DNA of 64,000 nucleotides from Labia minor (lineage: Eukaryota; Arthropoda; Insecta; Dermaptera; Spongiphoridae): positions 25,800,611 to 25,864,610 of the forward strand of contig OY720345.1 of the NCBI GenBank assembly GCA_963082975.1, written 5' to 3'. The notes below the pieces were generated by a model, which made no database searches, was not told where the DNA came from, and was given only the letters and a program-made list of their open reading frames with translations. Both the position numbers and the translations under genes were made by a program. Below, in pieces: positions 30,091 through 41,004 of this stretch; position 1 is the first letter of the stretch; each line of letters begins with the position of its first letter.

Positions 30091-30635
30091 ACGAGGTCTG
30101 TTCAAAAGAAAAGGTAAATTTTGAAGAATTTATTTATTCATCAATATTTATTTTGTCCTTTTCTCTTCAGATATAATGCACTTATGCCAGCGCTTCTTCC
30201 AATCGTCGAAGCACTTCTGAAATGCTCTTTTCGGAATGGCCATCAGCTCGTTCTTCGATTCCGACTTTATCTTATCAATTGTGGCAAAAAGCTTTCCTTT
30301 CTTTGGTCTCTTTTTGGGAATAGGAAAAAGTCGTAGGGAGCCAAATCTGGTGAATACGGTGGTTGAGGCATGATTACGGTGTTGTTTTTGGCCAACAAAT
30401 CACGAACAAGCAATGATGTGTGAGCTGGTGCATTATCGTGATGCAGCTTCGATGATTTGTTTTTCCACAATTTCGATCGTTTGAGCCGTATTGCTTCACA
30501 CAAACGTTGCATAACTTCCTTGTAGTATTTCTTATTTTTTTTAAGTAAAAAAATCGAAGAACACACAAAACGTGACTAACTTTTTCATTTGTTAAAAACA
30601 AACCACTAATCCAAAATGTCTGAACAGACCTCGAA
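30091..30635 (-). mobile_element. Internally deleted mariner element
   Basis: Inverted ends ACGAGGTCTGTTCAAAAG and TCTGAACAGACCTCG flank a - strand transposase remnant. After an N-terminal scrap it encodes YYKEVMQRLCEAIRLKRS and LHHDNAPAHTSLLV, then PQPPYSPDLAPYDFFLFPK (catalytic D...D region of mariner) and a C-terminal FDDWKKRWHKCIISEE. Most of the N-terminal half is missing. It sits at the end of a (TA)n run. Confidence 0.92.
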
Positions 30636-30679
30636 CATATTTATTTATTTATTAATATAGTCGTTGAAACCAAAATATG

Positions 30680-31071
30680 GACCGTTTATTTTGAAAGTGG
30701 AGTAAGTTCATTTTTTTAAAAAAAATGAGATATTATATAATTTATATTTAATTTACTGAGTGTAAACTTTTTATTTATAAAAATTAATATTAATATCTTA
30801 AAAAATGCCAATGTTCTATTCAATTTAAAATTGATCACTAAATGAAATTGTATGTATTATTTTATATATACCACACATTATTTTAGTTATCTTTAGTTAT
30901 ATTCGCCTAAAAGAAATTTATATAATCAATTTACGTACTGATAAATTGATAAAAACTTAGTCAAACTTGAAATAATCAATCAATATTTTTTATTTGATAA
31001 AAAAATGTTAACATTTAATTTTCTCGAAACAAAAAAAAAATGGACTTACACCAATTTCAAAATAAACGGTC
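30680..31071. mobile_element. TIR MITE, about 390 bp
   Basis: ACCGTTTATTTTGAAAGTGG at the left and its near complement CCAATTTCAAAATAAACGGT at the right, with AAGT[T/C]CA extending inward on both sides. No coding sequence. The family is undetermined. The next element begins only 6 bp to the right. Confidence 0.8.
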
Positions 31072-31076
31072 TAGAG

Positions 31077-31380
31077 CAGTGATTTCCAAAGTGGGCGCTA
31101 CCGCCTCCTCGTGGGTGCTACAGCTATCCAGGGGGGCGTTAATGGCCACAGGTGCATTTAGGGAAAATTACTTGTATATTACTTTTCTATTCTGAGTTCA
31201 ATAAATAGATTAATAATTTCCATGTTTCTAATTTACACCTTTATTTATAATATTTTGCGAAAAGGTACATTTATCTTTCTGTTTATTTGTTATTAAAATT
31301 AAAAAAAAAAAATTTAATTTCCAGGGGACGCTGAGTAAATTTTTTACTGGAAAGGGGTCAAATAAGTTTGGGAACCACTG
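31077..31380. mobile_element. hAT-type MITE, imperfect 8-bp TSD
   Basis: Ends CAGTGATTTCCAAAGTGGGC and GTTTGGGAACCACTG. Flanks GTCTAGAG and GTCTATAA agree at 6 of 8 positions, so the duplication has decayed or the edge is slightly off. Confidence 0.8.
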
Positions 31381-32536
31381 GTCTATAAGATACTGACAAA
31401 GTTGGGAATTCTATTTCAAATCTTTTTATTTTTATCTATAATTTTTTATATAAAAAAATGTTAGAAAATTAATTAAAAATTTCAATTATTTTAGTTAATA
31501 TTTAAATAAAATATTGGTAATTTTATAACAATTTTTTTTTTATTTCTAAAAAGTATGATTAATATAAAATTTAATAGATAGATATTATTTATACATTGTT
31601 TTGAACTTTTGGGGTGGGAAGCTCCTAAAGCCTAAAAGCTCCTCTTCTTTTCTACATGTTGACCTATGAAGATATCATTATTGTTGTCAATTCTTATTTC
31701 TGCTTTCATTTCCTTACAAAATTTAATTAAAAAAAAATCTTTATAGCCAAGAGAAACAGCTTCTATCTCATTAGCTAGATCACTATGATTAACCTATTAG
31801 ATCCTGACCTTGCCTAAGATAGAAAAAACTAACAACTTGGTTGAGATATATTATTTTTATTCATCAAAATCAAATAGGTATACTTTTTTATATTTTCATT
31901 TAGAGGAAATTTTCCTTTTGATTTTTCCTTTCAAAAATAATATCCCCATCATGAAACATTAAAACATCAAAATTAATTAACTTACTTAATTTACTTACGA
32001 ATTTTATAAATATTTAATCCTTATTTTTTTTTTTTGTATCCTTTTTTTTGGTTAATTGGTTCGTTTTGTTTTTTGAAATATGTTTACTTATACCGTTACA
32101 AGGATAGTTAGAAATAATATAATATAAAATTTATAATGATTGCTTAAATAAATAAATAAATAAAATATTGAATACGTCAATAAGACAGTGAAATTATTGA
32201 TACATTCTTTTTGTCAAATTTAAATCTTCTATGTTCTCTATGTTCATTATGACTCTACCAACTCTTTTCATCTATTTATTCATCAAATCATATGATATAT
32301 TAAATGTTAATTAAAAACCTGATTATTGGGTAATCCCACCTTTTAAAATATAAACATATATATACCATATAATTAATATTAACTAATTAAATATTACATA
32401 TAATAATTAGTACACCCAATATTGATATTAAAGACATTTAAATCATTTCAACTAAATTAGTAGGTGAGTACGAATATTTAATAATTTATATTTATTTTTG
32501 AAAATACAATTTGCAAAAAAAGGACATTTTTTAACA
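31381..32536. other. Gene-free AT-rich stretch
   Basis: No exon or repeat recognised; a somewhat GC-richer patch at 31605-31800 lacks an extended frame. Confidence 0.5.
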
Positions 32537-32544
32537 GGCTAGAT

Positions 32545-32749
32545 TAGTGATTCCCAACCTGGGGGCGATCGACATCTTAAAGGGGGCGATAGTATTTTTG
32601 GGGGCGAAATCATTTTCAACTTTAAAAAATGGTTCTAAAAAAATAAAAAGGTAAGATTATTTTGAATTTTTATCTGTTAAAATTTATAGGGGGGCGAATT
32701 ATGAAGCCGGCCTTAAGAAGTGTGCGTCCAAAAAGGTTGGGAACCACTA
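32545..32749. mobile_element. hAT-type MITE, 205 bp, exact 8-bp TSD
   Basis: Begins TAGTGATTCCCAACCTGGGG and ends GGTTGGGAACCACTA, flanked by GGCTAGAT at 32537-32544 and 32750-32757. Terminal bases are T...A rather than the usual C...G. Confidence 0.93.
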
Positions 32750-33335
32750 GGCTAGATCGAATATTTTTACAAGACATTAATTATCTTCTAGGTTTTAATA
32801 AACACACTACGGTTTAATTATAATTTTTATACGATGTGAACTTATTGAATATTGGTTCGTTTATTTTTGACTGAATAATCTGGTTAATTATTTTGCATAA
32901 AAAATATTGTTTCTAATAAAAATGATCTAATTAATGACGAGGTCTGCTACTATTTTAAATAATTCCTTAAATATGCAAATTTTAATAAAATAAAATATAA
33001 GGTATAAATATTATATATTACAAAAAAATTGAATATATATTATATATATATATTAAACTCATTTATAATTTAATGATTTTAAATATGATTGCAGATTTTA
33101 ATTTTTTTAACTAAAAGCTAATTATTGTATCATTTATTTAAAACTTTATCTTCTTCGACATGGATCTTAACAGTTTACCATAATTAGCAGTGCTATTTAT
33201 ATATTTATCCTGATATCATCTTCACATATCTATATTTATATATTAAAAATTAAAAATATATTATTATTATTATTGTTGTTAAAAAAAACTTTCGTTTCAC
33301 AAATACGAATATTTAATCGAACTAATTGAAATAGA

Positions 33336-33399
33336 GGTCATCTGGAAGGAGAATGTAGGTCTGTCTGCGATCCGTTGCCACCTGAGGGGCAGAATGACG
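33336..33399 (+). CDS. Possible isolated exon with C1q/cerebellin-like N-terminal motif
   Basis: A GC-richer island with an open frame reading GHLEGECRSVCDPLPPEGQN followed by the donor-like G|GTGAGC at 33399-33400. The pattern LEGxCxxVCDxxP resembles the N-terminal segment of cerebellin and C1q-like secreted proteins (LEGKCLVVCD in cerebellin-1). The acceptor (ATAG at 33331-33334) lacks a pyrimidine tract, and no signal-peptide or C1q-domain exon was found. It may be an orphan exon with very long introns, a fragment, or coincidence; the frame actually stays open to 33455 without splicing. Confidence 0.25.
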
Positions 33400-33713
33400 G
33401 TGAGCTGCTCTTGCACACAGGTGCTGCTTACTCCCCTTTAAACTTATTCAATTAGCGAATGTATTGATACCAAAAAGTAAACATTACATGTAGATAATAG
33501 AAAATCAATATTGCATACCTATCTAAACCCATTATCCTTTTTCTTTGTAACATTATTTGAAATTTTATTGGTTAATAATCATATTTTCATTTCAATCCCA
33601 GAAAGACAACTCTAAATAATCATACAACTAAATTTATTTTTCTCTATTTATCTAATTAATATTAATAAGTATAATAAATAATAAGACAATAATAAATTAC
33701 TTTATATATATAT

Positions 33714-34232
33714 ACGAGGGCAAGTCAATAAGTCCGTGAATTTTTTAATTTCCCGTCTCTTAAATGAAATGGCAACACTGCTCCTGTCAGCAGGCAACCA
33801 TCAGTTGACTTCAGTCGAAATTTTAATCAGCTGGGTATTTTAGTTTTTGTTTGACATCAATTAATGACTAACTGATTGGAGAAGAAAATGAAAAAAGTCA
33901 ATTTCCATGAAAATCCATGAATTGGGATACGAATTACTCCCTCATCCGCCCTATTCTCCCGATTGAATGACTATTTCTTGTTTCCAAACCTGAAGAAATG
34001 GCTCGGTGGAAACAGATTTGACTCCAATGATGATGATTGTGATGACATCTCGCAAACAAATACCAATTTTGATGTCCTCGACATATCTTATTTTTTACAA
34101 GGGATTAAAGAATTGGAGACACGTCGGACGAAGTGTATAGAGCAAAAAGGAGACTACGTTGAAAAATAAAATAATTTTTTATCCAAAAATCTGTTTCATT
34201 CAAAAAGTCATGGACTTATTGACCTGCCTCGT
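33714..34232 (+). mobile_element. Mariner-derived deletion element (family M, copy 1)
   Basis: Inverted ends ACGAGGGCAAGTCAATAAGT and ACTTATTGACCTGCCTCGT. Between them is a short N-terminal scrap (LIGEENEKSQF) and then, after an internal deletion, ELLPHPPYSPD, NDYFLFPNLKKWLGGNRFDS and FLQGIKELE...CIEQKGDYVEK of a mariner transposase. A stop interrupts the SPDLAP motif. TA-rich flanks. Confidence 0.92.
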
Positions 34233-34737
34233 GAATATATATATATATATATATAATTTGTCTTTCAAATACACAAATATTAAAATTTACTTAGTTAAGC
34301 TTCTTTTATGATGTTTATGTTATCAGGGGTATTCAAATAAAATAAAATTATATTTTTTTTCGTTATTTGTTTCTATCACATAAATTAAAACAGTTGTACA
34401 ATTCAGTTCCTGTTTAAAGACTTAATTAATTTTATAATTTATCCCATACCATTTATATTCTTGATTACGATTTATTTATTTATTTTTATATTATCATAGA
34501 ACAATTAGAATTTTAAAATTTTAATCAAGAAATCACTTTTATTTTTTTCCGGATGTTGTTAAAAAAATAATTAAAAACTTCCGCTTTTAAATCTTAACTT
34601 ATCAATATAAAAGAAATATAAGATAAGCCTATTAATTAATAAATAAGTTGATTGATCGATTAATTTTGTCAAATTAATGTCCAAATAAATGTTTTAATTT
34701 ATTATTAGTATATCTTTAAAAATAAACGTTCTATGAA

Positions 34738-35710
34738 AGGATAGCGCTTATCAAGTTGATTGCGATGTAAAGGTTTTGTAAATTAGTTCAAGAGATCCTC
34801 TCAAACTTTATCTTGATTTTCTTGATCGGAGGCCTCTACTTCTTATTTCAAGCATTCCAATTTTGATCACTTAGGCACGGTGGACCTCGTTCTTATAGAC
34901 CCAGTGGCGAACCTAGAACTTTTGCCGCCCGGGGCGATCTCCAGTTTGCCGCCCTTTTTATTATAAGTCAATCAAATAATGGTATTTATAAATTAATGCA
35001 CATAAATAAATTATTAAGTTATTTAATCAATATTAATAATACACAGAGAGTACATTTTTTTTACACATATTTGTATGCACTCGTAAACATATTAATATAA
35101 TATTTACTCTTCTAGCTTTCATACTAGAAAAATCGTGTATAATGCTCACAAAATTTATATTTATATTTTTTCCGCCGGCCTGCTTTTCAAAAGAAAAATC
35201 GATGATTTAAAAAAATATTGGCATATCACTTCAAAGTAATCATATAAACTTTTCAAAAGAAATGACATTTATAAACTGATATCAAAAAATTTTAGTTAAG
35301 AAAAATTGCTGAACAAAATCGTAAAGATGCGTTTACGAATTCAACGAATTTTAATGAATACAATAAAATAAAATTATTATCCTGTTCTTGGAATTAGAAT
35401 TCAAAATTTACACTAAAATGGATTTATTTACACCGAGGAATAATATTCGAAATCATATAGTTAATCATAATTTATATAAATCAAATAGTAAACTTATAAT
35501 AATCATAATAATCATTTATTATTCAAGAAAGAAAAAAAACAAATATGAAATGAATACGTTGCTTTTTACAACTATAACTAAATATAAAAAATGCCGCCCC
35601 AAGATAAGTGCCGCCCGGTGCGGACCACACCCACCGCACCCCCCTAGGTACGCCACTGCATAGACCCCAACTACAAAGAAATTCCATAGACTCCAGACCG
35701 CGTGGCGTTT
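34738..35710 (-). mobile_element. SINE copy 2, split by a hAT insertion
   Basis: 34738-34901 and 35659-35710 together match SINE copy 1 (shared phrases 'ctatcaag', 'ttgatcggag', 'ttccaattttgatc', 'catagaccc', 'aaagaaattc'). The 757-bp hAT element interrupts it at TATAGACC. The tRNA-like head is lost. Confidence 0.72.
34902..35658. mobile_element. hAT-type element, 757 bp (family A), nested in a SINE
   Basis: Ends CAGTGGCGAACCTAGAAC and CCTAGGTACGCCACTG; flanks TATAGACC and CATAGACC agree at 7 of 8. The interior is shared with 20876-21533, for example 'tttgccg.ccggggcgatct' and 'gccgcccggtgcgga'. A frame of about 90 codons at 35388-35663 is not transposase-like. Confidence 0.9.
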
Positions 35711-36104
35711 TTGTTTAAACATTTATACTTTCATTATTTTTTAATATAAGAATTGTGGATATATACGCATTATCCTTGTAATATGACCAAGGTTTCTAAC
35801 TAGAATTATGTCTCCACAAATAGTTCATCATTTAAATATTAATAGTATAATTAATCATAAAAATAATAAATCCTCACTATCTTTAGAAATTTGCAATTAT
35901 TCATTTTTTCAAAAAAGATTTAATCAATGTGCATTTTAATATTATCATTATATTAGAATTGTTAATAAACGTAAATTTCCAAGCAATATTTTTATTTGTA
36001 TTATATTTAATGAGAATTATTGATTGGTGGTATTTAAAATAGAATTTGGCTGAATTATATAAAATAAAAATAGAATTAATTATATACATAAAATCAATAC
36101 AACG

Positions 36105-36285
36105 GATTGTCTCCATGTTCATCTTGATTTCCTTGATCGGAGGTCGCTACTTCTTATTTCAAGTATCTTCTCAGTTTTATCCACGTAGGTTGACTAGACC
36201 TCGATCAGACTTTATCCAGAGGAATATTCCCTAGCAAGGCCTGGGACTTGAACCCGGGACCACTTGGTTGAAAGAGAAGCGTATT
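36105..36285 (-). mobile_element. tRNA-derived SINE (copy 3)
   Basis: On the - strand a perfect B box GGTTCAAGTCC (36254-36244) follows a decayed A-box region. The body shares 'ttccttgatcggagg' and 'cttcttatttcaag' with copy 2. Confidence 0.75.
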
Positions 36286-36407
36286 ATCTTTGAATAATAT
36301 AATTAATTTTATCAAATATTATTATTATAATATAAATTAACTATAAAAATTTTTTTTTCAATTTTTTTTTTAGTTAAGAATTGAAATTTTACTTACATCT
36401 ACTAGAA

Positions 36408-36824
36408 CAGGGGTCGGCAACCTTTTTCAATAGTCGGGCTCATTTCTCAAATAATATAACAGGGGCGGCCACACTTGGTGAGCCATATTGAAAAATCGAA
36501 AATGTTTAAGAGTCAAATTGGAAAAAAAAATTACCTTTTTTTAGAGCCATCTTGTAAAAATCGAAAAAAATCGAAAATGTTTAAGAGTCAAATTGGAAAA
36601 AAAATTTACCTTTTTTTAGAGCCATATTGTAAAAATCGAAAAAAATCGAAAATGTTTAAGAGCCTGATCACAAAAACATTTTACCTTTTTTTTAAGAGCC
36701 TTATTGAAAAATCGAAAATGTTACCTTTTTTGTGTCATGACTTTAAATTAATATTATACTTAGTAATAGTTTAATACTTAGTAATTTGAAAATGGCTTCG
36801 CGGGCACCAGGTTTCCGACTCCTG
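36408..36824. mobile_element. hAT-type MITE, 417 bp, exact 8-bp TSD, internal tandem repeats
   Basis: Ends CAGGGGTCGGCAACC and GGTTTCCGACTCCTG, flanked by TACTAGAA (36400-36407 and 36825-36832). Inside, a unit containing 'agagccat.ttg' and 'tcgaaaatgtttaagag' repeats at intervals of 75, 75 and 66 bp (anchors near 36499, 36574, 36649, 36715). The open frame over it (36475-36774) is a by-product of the repeats. Confidence 0.94.
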
Positions 36825-37174
36825 TACTAGAATATATAAAACATAAAATTTGAAAAATAAGATATATATTTATTAGTGTATTATTTATAATGATGACATG
36901 ATTTATAAAGTCAGAAACTAAGAAGGCGATGAGATGGCAATTAATTAAGGCAGATCTAATGGAATTGGAAGAGGCAGAAAATGAATTGAGGTAGTTCAGG
37001 ACCGGGTCACTTGAAGCATACATTGCTGATGCTGTTGTGACTTAAACTTTTAACTTCTATAGTGTCACATATAATAATAATAGGTACACATATAAAAAAT
37101 TTTTAATTATTTTATTTTTTGTAAGAGAATAGGCATAATATAAATTGAATTAAACTTCCCAATACAAATAATAA

Positions 37175-37310
37175 TAAGTACCGGGACCCCGAGCCTCGGC
37201 TCGGTACTTAAGTTAAAAAAAATGATTCATTATTATTGGATTTGGCTGGTAATATTAATACCTGGGACACCGAGCTCTCGCTCTACCCTTTAAAAAATAT
37301 TGATACACAA
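37175..37310. repeat. Two GC-rich direct repeats of about 30 bp
   Basis: 'taccgggaccccgagc' (37179) and 'tacctgggacaccgagc' (37259) with similar CTCGG/TCTCGCTC continuations. The origin is unknown. Confidence 0.4.
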
Positions 37311-37319
37311 TTCTTTAAT

Positions 37320-38305
37320 TATTTATTACAATTATTAAATGTTACACATTTGCATCAATCTGATTAAAATTAATGAACTTGTGCTCCTCAATAATACATA
37401 AATATATAATATATAGGTACATATATTTTTTTTCTATAGTGTTTTTTTGAAAAACTGTTTAGCGCCCCAAGTGGTTATAAAACAAACTAAAGACAAAAAA
37501 ACGTGCTTTGCAGCTTTTCGGAATTAAAAAAGCAAAATTGGCAGTCGTGGGACTGGCCGACAGAAGTGAAAACTTCTGCGTAAGAAATTTTAAAACAGAC
37601 GAAATTCGCGCTATTTCACGAGAAAGATGAATTTCATATGCATGTATATATATATAACTTATATATTATTTTAAACATATATTTTAAACAAATTTGTAAC
37701 TTATATTTATATATATATAAATACACAACTTTGTTTAAAATATTGCAATACGAACTGTTTTATAATTCTTATCTCTAACATAAAATATATATTTATTATG
37801 TGAAGTTCATTTCGTATAATTTTGATTATATATGAAATGAACTTTACATAATGAAGTTCATTTCGTATAATTTTGATTATATATGAAATGAACTTTACAT
37901 AATAAATATATATTTATATGTTAGAGATAATTTATAAAACAGTTCTAATGACAATTCAAATTTCGATCTCTGTTATAAGAAATTTGAAAGCAGACGTAAT
38001 GTGCTAGCTTCATGGTGTTGGTCACGATCACGCGAGTTCTATACTTTTTCCCCATCCCGCAAAAGTGCTCAACGCCGCTAAAGAAGTTTTCACTTCAAAA
38101 ATTATTTAATATTTGGAAATATATCTGACTTATAGAAAAAATGAATATTAATTAAAGAAAGAAATTGTTTTTAAAATATCCTGAATGATATGTAACAATT
38201 TTCAAGATAGAAATTTATTACAATATTACAATTATTAACTGTTGCATCATTGCATCAATCTGATTAAAATGAATGGAACTTCGGGTACTCAATAATAATA
38301 AATAA
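37320..38305. repeat. Direct-repeat-flanked segment enclosing a large palindrome
   Basis: About 80 bp at 37322-37400 and 38217-38305 are alike (shared 'attacaattatta', 'gcatcaatctgattaaaat', 'tcaataata'). They enclose GC-richer sequence at 37450-37640 and 37960-38100, each with an 'AAGTTTTCAC'-type word in opposite orientation, and the palindrome at 37752-37945. It could be a foldback transposon or a rearranged duplication. Confidence 0.5.
37752..37945. repeat. 194-bp palindrome built on a 51-bp tandem unit
   Basis: GAACTGTTTTATAA at the left and TTATAAAACAGTTC at the right begin a nearly perfect inverted repeat. Its centre is two direct copies of a 51-bp unit (37801-37851 and 37852-37902). 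Each unit is itself palindromic (AAGTTCATTTCGTATA...TATATGAAATGAACTT). The structure can fold as one long hairpin or as two small ones. Confidence 0.92.
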
Positions 38306-39640
38306 AATAATATTAATAAATATATTAAATAATATTTTATTGAAAAAATATTAAAAATTATAAAACTATCTAAAACTTAATTAATAAAAGAACAATGAAT
38401 AAATAAATATAAAATAGTAATTTATTAAAAAGTAAACAATAGATAAAAAGAAAAAAAAATAACAAAATCATTATTTTCATTTTTAAATAACGATTCACCC
38501 GGCGAGTTTCGAACCGACGAAATCCACTCGTTAAAACATCTCTCTAGCCTCTGGACTATATATATTTAGATGAAAAATTGTCATTTTTTTACTGTCTTAG
38601 CAGTATTTGATGTTTTTTATTTATTTTTTTTTTTGAGAGAGATTAATAAATATCTATATATATTTTATTAAAAATAAATATTTTTAATTTTATTTCGAAA
38701 TTTATTTTATTTTAAAATATTTTAAATAAAAAAAAATATTAATACAATTTCAGTTAAAAAATAAAAATGGAAGCCAATTTTGACGTTTTCCATATATAAT
38801 TTTCAATTAAGAAATTAATAATGAAGCTGTATGTTTCAAGAGATGTGATCAATAAAACTCAATTTTTCTTTATAAATACTATATCTAGTGTGAATTTGAA
38901 AAAAATCGTTAGAGCGGTTTTTGAGAACCAATGGTTATAGATAAATAGATATTTAGATATATAGATAGATATATACAATTTTAGCTAGCATAATAAGATA
39001 AGATTTCAAAAATATTATTCTAAATAATTTTGTCTTCTAACAATTTTTTCAAATATCCATGAAAATAATTAAAAAATTTTTTATTAGTTTATTAGATTCG
39101 GCAACCTACAAAACTTATTTTACACATTTATACTAGAATCTTTAACTTCTAAAAAAATAATATATTAACATAATTATTAGATTATTAAAATCACTATAGG
39201 TTCAATTTATTTTATTTATTTTATCATTATAATTCTGCTTATTATTGTTTCTAACGTATAAATTAGGTCAGAAGGTGAATAAATTTTTTAATTAAATTTC
39301 CTATACCAATATTTAAAAAAAAACTTTAAAGTAATCAGATTTTTTTCAGTAAAAATTTATATGTTTTTATTAATATAAGAAAGTCAGGTATAGGTATACT
39401 AAATAACTAATATATTGCGAGATTGTGAATTTGCAAATCTTAGTCTAATTAATGATGAATTCATAGAATTAAAGGTGAAATGATCATAGTTGTTTTTATT
39501 TTCTAGTTCGAGGTCGATTTGTCTAATTTTGCAAGAAATTTTATCATTCATTTCGATGGTAGAAGATAGGAATATAATTTGATCAAAAAAGAAAAGTAGA
39601 AAACGGATGGAATAATGAAAGAATGGAAACTTGCCATTCT
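38306..39640. other. Gene-free stretch
   Basis: AT-rich DNA with ATAG repeats near 38938-38980. A tRNA-like scrap on the - strand at 38505-38562 (B-box-like GGTTCGAAACT) may be a SINE head. The end overlaps a 117-codon - strand frame (39752-39399) without recognised similarity. Confidence 0.45.
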
Positions 39641-39649
39641 TATTAAGGC

Positions 39650-39860
39650 GAGGTTGGATTATATATAGGAAATGCAGCTGGAACAAGCAAGTGTTGGAGA
39701 GGAACAAAAGGCCGCCATGTCGGGGCCATCGGGTCGTTGGCTGCAAGAGCACCTGCTGACGTCAATGGCGCTCTTCACGCTCCTCATCATCCAATAAGTA
39801 GCCAGCAGTTCTTATGCATCAACAGGTGGCCATTTCGAAATGGAAAGAGAATCCGTTAAA
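39650..39860 (+). promoter_or_regulatory. GC-rich island with TATA-like box, CRE octamer and Kozak-like ATG
   Basis: The order is TTATATATAGG (39658-39668), then GCCGCCATG with ATG at 39717-39719 opening a 26-codon frame rich in hydrophobics (SMALFTLLIIQ), and a full CRE TGACGTCA at 39757-39764. Composition is far above background. It could be a promoter with a small first ORF; no following exon was found. Confidence 0.3.
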
Positions 39861-39957
39861 ATATTATATATAAACATAATTGTAATTAAATAACATCATT
39901 TAAAATTTATTATTTTTATATTTTTGAGGAACGATCGAAATGGTTTTTAATATATCT

Positions 39958-40665
39958 ATGCGCACGGCAGTGCGCCGGCCAAGTTCCAGCAAGCCGCGCG
40001 CATGCCGTAAGTATATTTACACGAATGGTTTGGAGTCACTTTTGACCCCCCTGTATCTCAGTGCCTATTGCAAGTACAGAGATAAAATTTTATCTACGTA
40101 GTCATATACTAGAACTAAAGCAGTATGCCAAATTTCATAGTTATAGCTTCAGTAGATCCTGAAATATGACCCTGTGAAAATGGCTTATTTTGGAACTGAT
40201 TCACTGATTGGTCAACAAAATTCTTAGGGTATTTCCAATTGTCCTAGCGCTATGAAATTTGGCATACAGGTCGTGTGTTATAAGTAGGTTAACAAAAAAT
40301 TATGAAATTTAAGAAATCGGTCAAGCTTGAGTTGTTATAATCGAATATCAATGCGATTTTAACGAATTCAAACGAATTCATTGGTTTTGTCAGAAACTAA
40401 TCAAGCTAGGACTTCGAAATTTGGTACACCGATATTATTCACAGTTTGTAGATTTCTTTTAAAATTTCTTCAAAATCGGTTAACCGGAAGTGGTACTTTA
40501 CCTACACTGGTTGCGTTTACCTTTCAAGTAAAGTACCAGTTTGCTTCGAGATATTTGCTTCATATTTTGTATATAGATTTAAAAATATGAAAAAAATTCA
40601 GATACCAAATTTCATCATGATCTGACTACCGGAAGTGACATTTTACCTATACAAGTAGCGTTAGG
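39958..40665. repeat. Probable dispersed repeat with GC-rich head
   Basis: The head (39958-40010) is GC-rich and self-complementary (GCGCACGGCAGTGCGC, CGCGCGCATGCCG). The body has recurring phrases such as 'aaatttggcatac' and 'ccggaagtg.tactttacct' (40490 and 40630). The style matches the repeats at 51.0, 57.7 and 63.8 kb. The family is unknown. Confidence 0.45.
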
Positions 40666-41004
40666 TGTAAATTATAAATATATATAATAGTGTTAAACCA
40701 TTTTACTTTATAATTTAAATTAATTAGTTTGTTTATTTTTATTGTTATAACTTAACAGTTTCTATATAATTTTCAATTAATATTAATAGTTCTAATTATT
40801 TATTATTCAATACAAGTTGGAAATTCAGAACTATAAAATAAAAGAACAAATAAAATTATTATATTTAATATATAAACAAATATAATTTTAATTTAAAAAA
40901 ATTTGCAATTTTTTTAAACACAAAATTACTTCAAAGGCTAAGAATGGACGCGGGCGCGGCACAAAAAGGAAAAATAGGAAGCTTTCTTAAAAAAAAGTAT
41001 TGAA

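Noticed and set aside
36475..36774. 99-codon repetitive frame and possible CRISPR-like periodicity
   Set aside because: The period of 66-75 bp comes from a tandem module inside a hAT MITE; the repeats are adjacent and there are no unique spacers.
38505..38562. tRNA gene on the - strand
   Set aside because: A B-box-like GGTTCGAAACT is present but a cloverleaf with proper acceptor stem and A box could not be drawn; more likely a SINE head.
39399..39752. 117-codon - strand frame
   Set aside because: Longer than expected by chance, but it opens in the GC-rich island, has no recognised domain, and its strand conflicts with the promoter-like signals there.
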